Positions 5,177 through 8,448 of a stretch of 8,448 bases of DNA are shown here, in pieces. The DNA is from Halovenus sp. (GTDB lineage: Archaea; Halobacteriota; Halobacteria; Halobacteriales; Haloarculaceae). A model generated the notes under the pieces. It was given only the letters and a program-made list of their open reading frames with translations. It had not been told where the DNA came from and made no database searches. The position numbers and the translations under genes are program-made. The first letter of the stretch is position 1. Each line of letters opens with the position of its first letter. The DNA is taken from contig PUMG01000155.1 of NCBI GenBank assembly GCA_003551265.1, forward strand, positions 1-8,448, in the 5' to 3' direction.

Positions 5177-6514
5177 CTAGGCAGGGTCGGTGACACGTCC
5201 AAGAAAGAGCACAGAGTCGGTCGGTCGGTCACGGATACAGAACAGAAACGGCCGGTCGAATCGCAGTTCGCCCCAGCTCGATGGCTCGTCGACGGGCATG
5301 GTGACTGCCGTTGCTGCTGCGGCTTCGGTCCCTTCCTCGTCGACGCTCACGAAGGCGTCGTGATACACCTCGTCGATCCACGACCCGGTTCCGTCGCCCT
5401 CGTACATACCACCAAAATCAGCGTCGCCTCCGAACGACCGGGTCATTCCGAGTTCCTGGAGCGGTTCGCTCAACTGGAACTCGGTCTCGATTTCGAACTT
5501 CGGGAGGAACAGCTCTCCCCTGTAGTCGCTCAGGTCGTCGAAGATGTCGAACAGTCTGTCGGCGTCGAAGTCGCTCTCGAACTCCTCGAAGCGGCCGTCC
5601 TCCGGAAGCACCAGCACCATCGACACCTCGCCGCCGACGTATCGAAGTTCGACGGCTTCGGCTCCGTCAACATCAGCGTATCCGGTTCGGAGACTCTGGG
5701 ACATGAACTGGGCTGTCGACTCGCTTCCTTCCAGTGTCTCGAATGGTCCTTCTTCGGTGTAGTCTGGGTCGAACTCCGACTGCCAGCTCGCGAGGAAGTA
5801 AATCGCGTTCGTCAGAACGAGCACGGTCTCGGCGGTGATCGAACCCTCGGGGAGCAGGTCGTCGATTCTGTCCTCGGTCTGGTCGGCGACCCAGTCGTTG
5901 ATCCGCTCGCGTTCGCCGTCAGAGTCGCCTGCGAAGTCTGCGTCTGCGATACCCGCACCGTAGTACTCCTCTGTGAGCGTGAGGTAGTCCGCTGCAAACT
6001 CGGTACCTTCCTGTCCCCAGAGCGCGTTCGCGACGCGAAGTTTGAACGCGTCGACTGTGTCGTCCTCGTCGTCCGCTTCCGGGTTTTCGATTGTCTCGCG
6101 AGCGGCCAGTGCGTGCTGGAGGGTGGCGAAGGCAGGGTGAACGTCCTCGCCTGCCGTGAACTGCAGCGTCTCTTCCATCTCGGTTGCCGTCTCACCTTCC
6201 GCCCCTGCGTAGACCATCGCCAGCGCGACGCTGATGCTGTAGGGAGAGAAGAAGACGTTCTCGTCGGTGTCAGCGCGTAACTCCCAGTAGAGGTTCGTCG
6301 CGAAGGCCGCGTTGTCCCGTGCGAGTGTCTGTAACTCGTCTTCTGGAATCTCTGGATTCTTCTCGGGGTCTGTACTGGGCACCTCGTCATCTGTACCCGG
6401 GTCCTCGTCATCTGTACCCGGGTCCTCGTCATCTGAATCACTGTTCTGGATGCATCCCGCAAGAGCGACTGCAGTAAGGGCACCCGTGGCAGCGAGGAGT
6501 TCTCGGCGGTCCAT
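5177..6514 (-). CDS. Serpin (serine protease inhibitor), predicted Tat-exported lipoprotein
   Basis: This 445-residue protein is a complete serpin with a surface anchor. Residues 1-21 (MDRRELLAATGALTAVALAGC) have twin Arg, a short hydrophobic stretch and a lipobox LAGC with lipidated Cys21, as in haloarchaeal Tat lipoproteins. Residues 24-60 are an acidic stalk with a 7-residue repeat (DDEDPGT). The serpin fold spans about 61-445: NVFFSPYSISVALAMVYAGA (86-105), VLVLTNAIYFLASW (231-244), FLPKFEIET (336-344), and the end RPFLFCIRD then VLFLGRVTDP. The hinge EEGTEAAAATAV (393-404) matches inhibitory serpins, with small residues at P12-P9. Counting from P15 (G395), P1 is D409 and P1' is E410. The known family mechanism is suicide trapping of serine or cysteine proteases by loop insertion. 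The target here is unknown. The ATG at 6514 lies 28 bases after a TATA box. The serpin is 78 bases downstream of the permease but has its own promoter. Confidence 0.95.
   Translation of the reverse strand: MDRRELLAATGALTAVALAGCIQNSDSDDEDPGTDDEDPGTDDEVPSTDPEKNPEIPEDELQTLARDNAAFATNLYWELRADTDENVFFSPYSISVALAMVYAGAEGETATEMEETLQFTAGEDVHPAFATLQHALAARETIENPEADDEDDTVDAFKLRVANALWGQEGTEFAADYLTLTEEYYGAGIADADFAGDSDGERERINDWVADQTEDRIDDLLPEGSITAETVLVLTNAIYFLASWQSEFDPDYTEEGPFETLEGSESTAQFMSQSLRTGYADVDGAEAVELRYVGGEVSMVLVLPEDGRFEEFESDFDADRLFDIFDDLSDYRGELFLPKFEIETEFQLSEPLQELGMTRSFGGDADFGGMYEGDGTGSWIDEVYHDAFVSVDEEGTEAAAATAVTMPVDEPSSWGELRFDRPFLFCIRDRPTDSVLFLGRVTDPA
6382..6435 (-). repeat. 21-bp tandem repeat encoding the serpin stalk
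   Basis: Two identical 21-base units (6382-6402 and 6403-6423, plus-strand reading cctcgtcatctgtacccggg plus t) are followed by the first 12 bases of a third (6424-6435). They encode the heptads DDEDPGT DDEDPGT, and a diverged copy DDEVPST follows in the protein. Exact identity implies recent slippage or duplication. Confidence 0.9.
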
Positions 6515-6523
6515 GAGTGGTGT

Positions 6524-6537
6524 GTCTCTCGAGAGAC
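6524..6537. promoter_or_regulatory. 14-bp perfect palindrome in the serpin promoter (candidate operator)
   Basis: The sequence gtctctcgagagac is fully self-complementary. It lies between the TATA box (6539-6546) and the start codon (6514), covering roughly -10 to -23 relative to the ATG. A protein bound here would block the preinitiation complex. It may also be chance. Confidence 0.4.
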
Positions 6538-6538
6538 C

Positions 6539-6546
6539 AATTAATC
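6539..6546 (-). promoter_or_regulatory. TATA box of the serpin gene
   Basis: The minus strand reads gattaatt, an AT-rich island in GC-rich surroundings, centred 28 bases upstream of the serpin ATG. This predicts a leaderless message independent of the permease operon. Confidence 0.6.
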
Positions 6547-6592
6547 CGTTGCAGGCTCAAACGCTCGTTTCACCTGTAGACGTACGGCTGTT

Positions 6593-8212
6593 TCAACTGA
6601 CGTTGCTGCCTTCCTGTCGCAACAGGACGAGCATCGTCACGCCGGAGATGAGCACGAGCAAGAGGGCAGGAACGGCGGCGTATCGGTATGCAAGTGCGCC
6701 GTGCGCTTGCCAGACTTTGATGACGAGAGTGTCCATGCCGATGGGCTGGAGCATCAACGTCATCGGAAGCTCTTTCATCGTCGTCAAGAAGACGAGTACA
6801 GCGCCAGCGACCATCCCCGGAGCGATTAGCGGGAGCGTAACGCGCCGGAACGTTTCGATGCGTCCGGCATTGAGTGTTCGAGCAGCCTCGATTTCCGCTT
6901 CTTCCACCTGAAGCACGGACGAGCGGACAGTTCCGACAGCCTGTGGGAGGAACCGAACAACGTATCCGAACACGAGCAACCAGACACCTTCGCGGTATAT
7001 AGACGGGAGCGTCTGGGTGCCGAGAAACACCAGCGCGAGACCGATAACGACGCCTGGTACGGCGAATCCGATGTAGGTCGCCCGTTCGAGGATTCGAGAG
7101 ACAAGGGAATTCTTTCGCGCGGAGTAGTACGCAATCGGCAAGGCAAACGCACACGCGACTGCCGCCGCAAGCAGTGCAAGATACACAGAGTTGACGGCAA
7201 CCTCCGCCTGGAATTCGAGTGCAGGAATCCGGTCACCCTCGCTCCGGAACAACCACGTTGTGAATATCACTATCGGAACCACCAGCGTCACGATACCGAC
7301 TGTCGCGATGGCTCCCATGGCAGGCCACTTCCAGTATCCGAGGCGAATCGTGCTTCCGCTCTCGCCACCCCCACTCGTCTCATCATCCTGTCCGATTCCT
7401 GCCTCGATGACGAGGATGACGGCGACGATGGCAACTAGCTGGAGTGCGAGCAACGCAGCGTAATCGACCGCAAAGTCGTTGAACTCACCGTAGATGCGGC
7501 TCGTGAACACGTTTGCCTGCATGAACGCCGGTGTCCCGAAATCCGAAACAGCATACAGCGCTGCGAGCAACGCACCGGCAGCGATTCCCGGCCGTATAAT
7601 CGGGAGTGTGATGCGACGGAACGACCTGAACGGGCCGTGGTTCAGTGTCCGTGCAGCATCGACCAGCGAACTGTCCATCGAGACCAGTGCCGCACGAGTC
7701 GTCAGAAAGACGTACGGATATGTGTAGAGCGTGATGATGAACACCGCCCCCCACAGGCCGTGGACGCGGGGCAGTGTCACTCCGAAGAGGGAGTCGACTT
7801 CGCCACCGGAACCGAACATAGAGACGAACGCGATGGCACCGATATAACTGGGTATAACCAGCGGCAGCGTAGCGACAATCGTCCAGAAGCGTGGATACGG
7901 CAGGTCCGTCCGGGTCGTCAACAACGCGAGTGGCACACCAATGAGAATCGACAGCGCTGTCACTGACACCATCAGGATGAGGCTGTTGAGGGTGATTCTC
8001 GCTGTGACCGACGAGAACATCAGGTCTAACGCTCGCGAAACCTCCACTGTCGAGGCCTGCCAGAGCAGCCAGAACATCGGCGAGACGATAAGCAACGCCA
8101 GAATTGCACTGAGAACAGCCAGCAACGCCAGCCACGGGTCGACCCCTCGAAGCCGTCTCTCGAGTCTGTCGGGAACCCGAGGATGGCCGAGAAGGGAATC
8201 GAGTGCTCTCAT
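6593..8212 (-). CDS. Iron(III)-type ABC transporter permease, two fused permease domains
   Basis: This 539-residue inner permease of the FbpB/SfuB type carries two copies of the binding-protein-dependent transport domain, so one chain can form the whole membrane pore. About twelve membrane helices are expected, the first near 27-50. Each half has the cytoplasmic EAA loop that docks the ATPase: VDAARTLNHGPFRSFRRITLP (184-204) and IEAARTLNAGRIETFRRVTLP (441-461). A polar linker (QDDETSGGGESGST, 275-288) joins the halves. The upstream gene encodes the matching substrate-binding protein, which supports iron as the likely substrate, although thiamine and other importers share this architecture. 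The start used is the ATG at 8212. An in-frame GTG at 8293, only 8 bases after the upstream stop, would add a basic 27-residue tail made of repeat sequence and is less likely. No ATPase gene follows. Confidence 0.92.
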   Translation of the reverse strand: MRALDSLLGHPRVPDRLERRLRGVDPWLALLAVLSAILALLIVSPMFWLLWQASTVEVSRALDLMFSSVTARITLNSLILMVSVTALSILIGVPLALLTTRTDLPYPRFWTIVATLPLVIPSYIGAIAFVSMFGSGGEVDSLFGVTLPRVHGLWGAVFIITLYTYPYVFLTTRAALVSMDSSLVDAARTLNHGPFRSFRRITLPIIRPGIAAGALLAALYAVSDFGTPAFMQANVFTSRIYGEFNDFAVDYAALLALQLVAIVAVILVIEAGIGQDDETSGGGESGSTIRLGYWKWPAMGAIATVGIVTLVVPIVIFTTWLFRSEGDRIPALEFQAEVAVNSVYLALLAAAVACAFALPIAYYSARKNSLVSRILERATYIGFAVPGVVIGLALVFLGTQTLPSIYREGVWLLVFGYVVRFLPQAVGTVRSSVLQVEEAEIEAARTLNAGRIETFRRVTLPLIAPGMVAGAVLVFLTTMKELPMTLMLQPIGMDTLVIKVWQAHGALAYRYAAVPALLLVLISGVTMLVLLRQEGSNVS

Positions 8213-8301
8213 TGCGTCAGTGTTGGTGTCTGTTCGCTCTTGTGTGTGTCTATTCGTTTCTGTGTGTGGCTTTCGCCCCGCGCCTTGCCTCACTCTCGGG
8301 T
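8213..8301 (-). repeat. Intercistronic leader with 20-base-spaced repeats
   Basis: The 89 bases between the substrate-binding protein and the permease contain tgtctgttcg (8227-8236), tgtctattcg (8247-8256) and a weaker tggctttcg (8267-8275) on the plus strand, at 20-base spacing. In the minus-strand transcript these read as an A/C-rich, weakly structured leader with CGAAYAGACA boxes. The 20-base period is not a multiple of three, which argues against coding. Confidence 0.45.
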
Positions 8302-8448
8302 TCAGACAGGGAGCATCCCCTCGTCTTCGAGGAGTTCGCGTGCGCCCTGAAGCTCCATGTCGAACGCAGAGAGGTCGAACGTCGGTGACTCGAGTTCGTC
8401 GGGACCGGGCAGCGGACCGATGTAGTCGACTCCCTCGACGACCGGGAA
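8302..8448 (-). CDS. Iron-type ABC transporter substrate-binding protein, C-terminal end
   Basis: The last 48 codons and the TGA (8302-8304) of a minus-strand gene run off the right edge. The visible protein begins FPVVEGVDYIGPLPGPDEL, continues with SPTFDLSAFDMELQGA, and ends in RELLEDEGMLPV. This ending, with a Gly-Pro-Leu-Pro turn followed by a final helix starting L-Q-x-A-R-E-L-L, is what I expect of haloarchaeal ferric-iron binding proteins of the extracellular solute-binding family 1 type. Such proteins capture iron outside the membrane and hand it to the permease. The N-terminal lipobox and metal ligands are outside the window, so the substrate cannot be checked. It precedes the permease on the same strand. 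Confidence 0.8.
   Translation of the reverse strand, partial: FPVVEGVDYIGPLPGPDELESPTFDLSAFDMELQGARELLEDEGMLPV

Noticed and set aside
5360..6280. A 306-codon open frame on the plus strand opposite the serpin
   Set aside because: It is the antisense shadow of a GC-rich, acidic gene. The serpin frame has full family motifs over the same bases, and the antisense product has no domain pattern.
6382..6435. Short direct repeats as a possible CRISPR array
   Set aside because: The units are contiguous, have no spacers, stay in frame and encode a protein stalk.
5812..6540. A 242-codon minus-strand frame overlapping the serpin in another frame
   Set aside because: It shares the serpin's bases in a shifted frame and gives an Arg/Ser/Thr-rich product typical of frame shadows in high-GC DNA.
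6515..6592. Operon read-through from permease to serpin as the only means of serpin expression
   Set aside because: The serpin has a well-placed TATA box 28 bases before its ATG, so an independent promoter is more likely, although read-through cannot be excluded because no T-tract is seen.

Overview
The window looks like a piece of a haloarchaeal (class Halobacteria) chromosome. The proteins are very rich in Asp, Glu, Thr and Val, and the serpin starts with a Tat-type lipoprotein signal. Most starts lie about 24-30 bases downstream of an archaeal TATA-like box with little or no leader, as in leaderless haloarchaeal mRNAs. Families seen here are a haloarchaeal rubredoxin-like zinc ribbon, an iron-type ABC importer and a DUF429 RNase H-like protein. 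I saw no rRNA, tRNA, transposase, CRISPR array or phage gene.

Layout. 1-495 (+) is the 3' part of an unrecognised, mostly helical protein. It converges on a minus-strand pair: a DUF429 protein (1343-2077) followed after 33 bases by an uncharacterised membrane protein (527-1309). A divergent promoter region at about 2078-2200 also drives a NifU C-terminal-domain Fe-S protein (2201-2569, +), which ends in a T-rich termination region. Facing it on the minus strand is a tight two-gene operon: a rubredoxin-like zinc-ribbon protein (3524-3811), then a ketopantoate reductase-family enzyme (2621-3514) 9 bases later.

Across a 156-base divergent region that holds a 12-bp perfect palindrome lies an MscS-type mechanosensitive channel (3968-5161, +) with a short acidic repeat tail. 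It converges, 15 bases away, on a predicted cell-surface serpin lipoprotein (5177-6514, -). Upstream of the serpin on the same strand are a double-domain iron-type ABC permease (6593-8212) and the C-terminal 48 residues of its substrate-binding protein (8302 to the window edge). No ATPase gene is visible.

How the genes fit together. The substrate-binding protein and permease form one importer operon, probably for ferric iron. The rubredoxin-like protein and the reductase are very likely co-transcribed. The other genes look like independent units with their own promoters. I see no new multi-gene system. The most unusual gene is the serpin: a Tat lipoprotein on a tandem-repeat acidic stalk, with an intact inhibitory hinge and an acidic predicted scissile bond, and a promoter with a 14-bp palindrome between TATA box and start codon.
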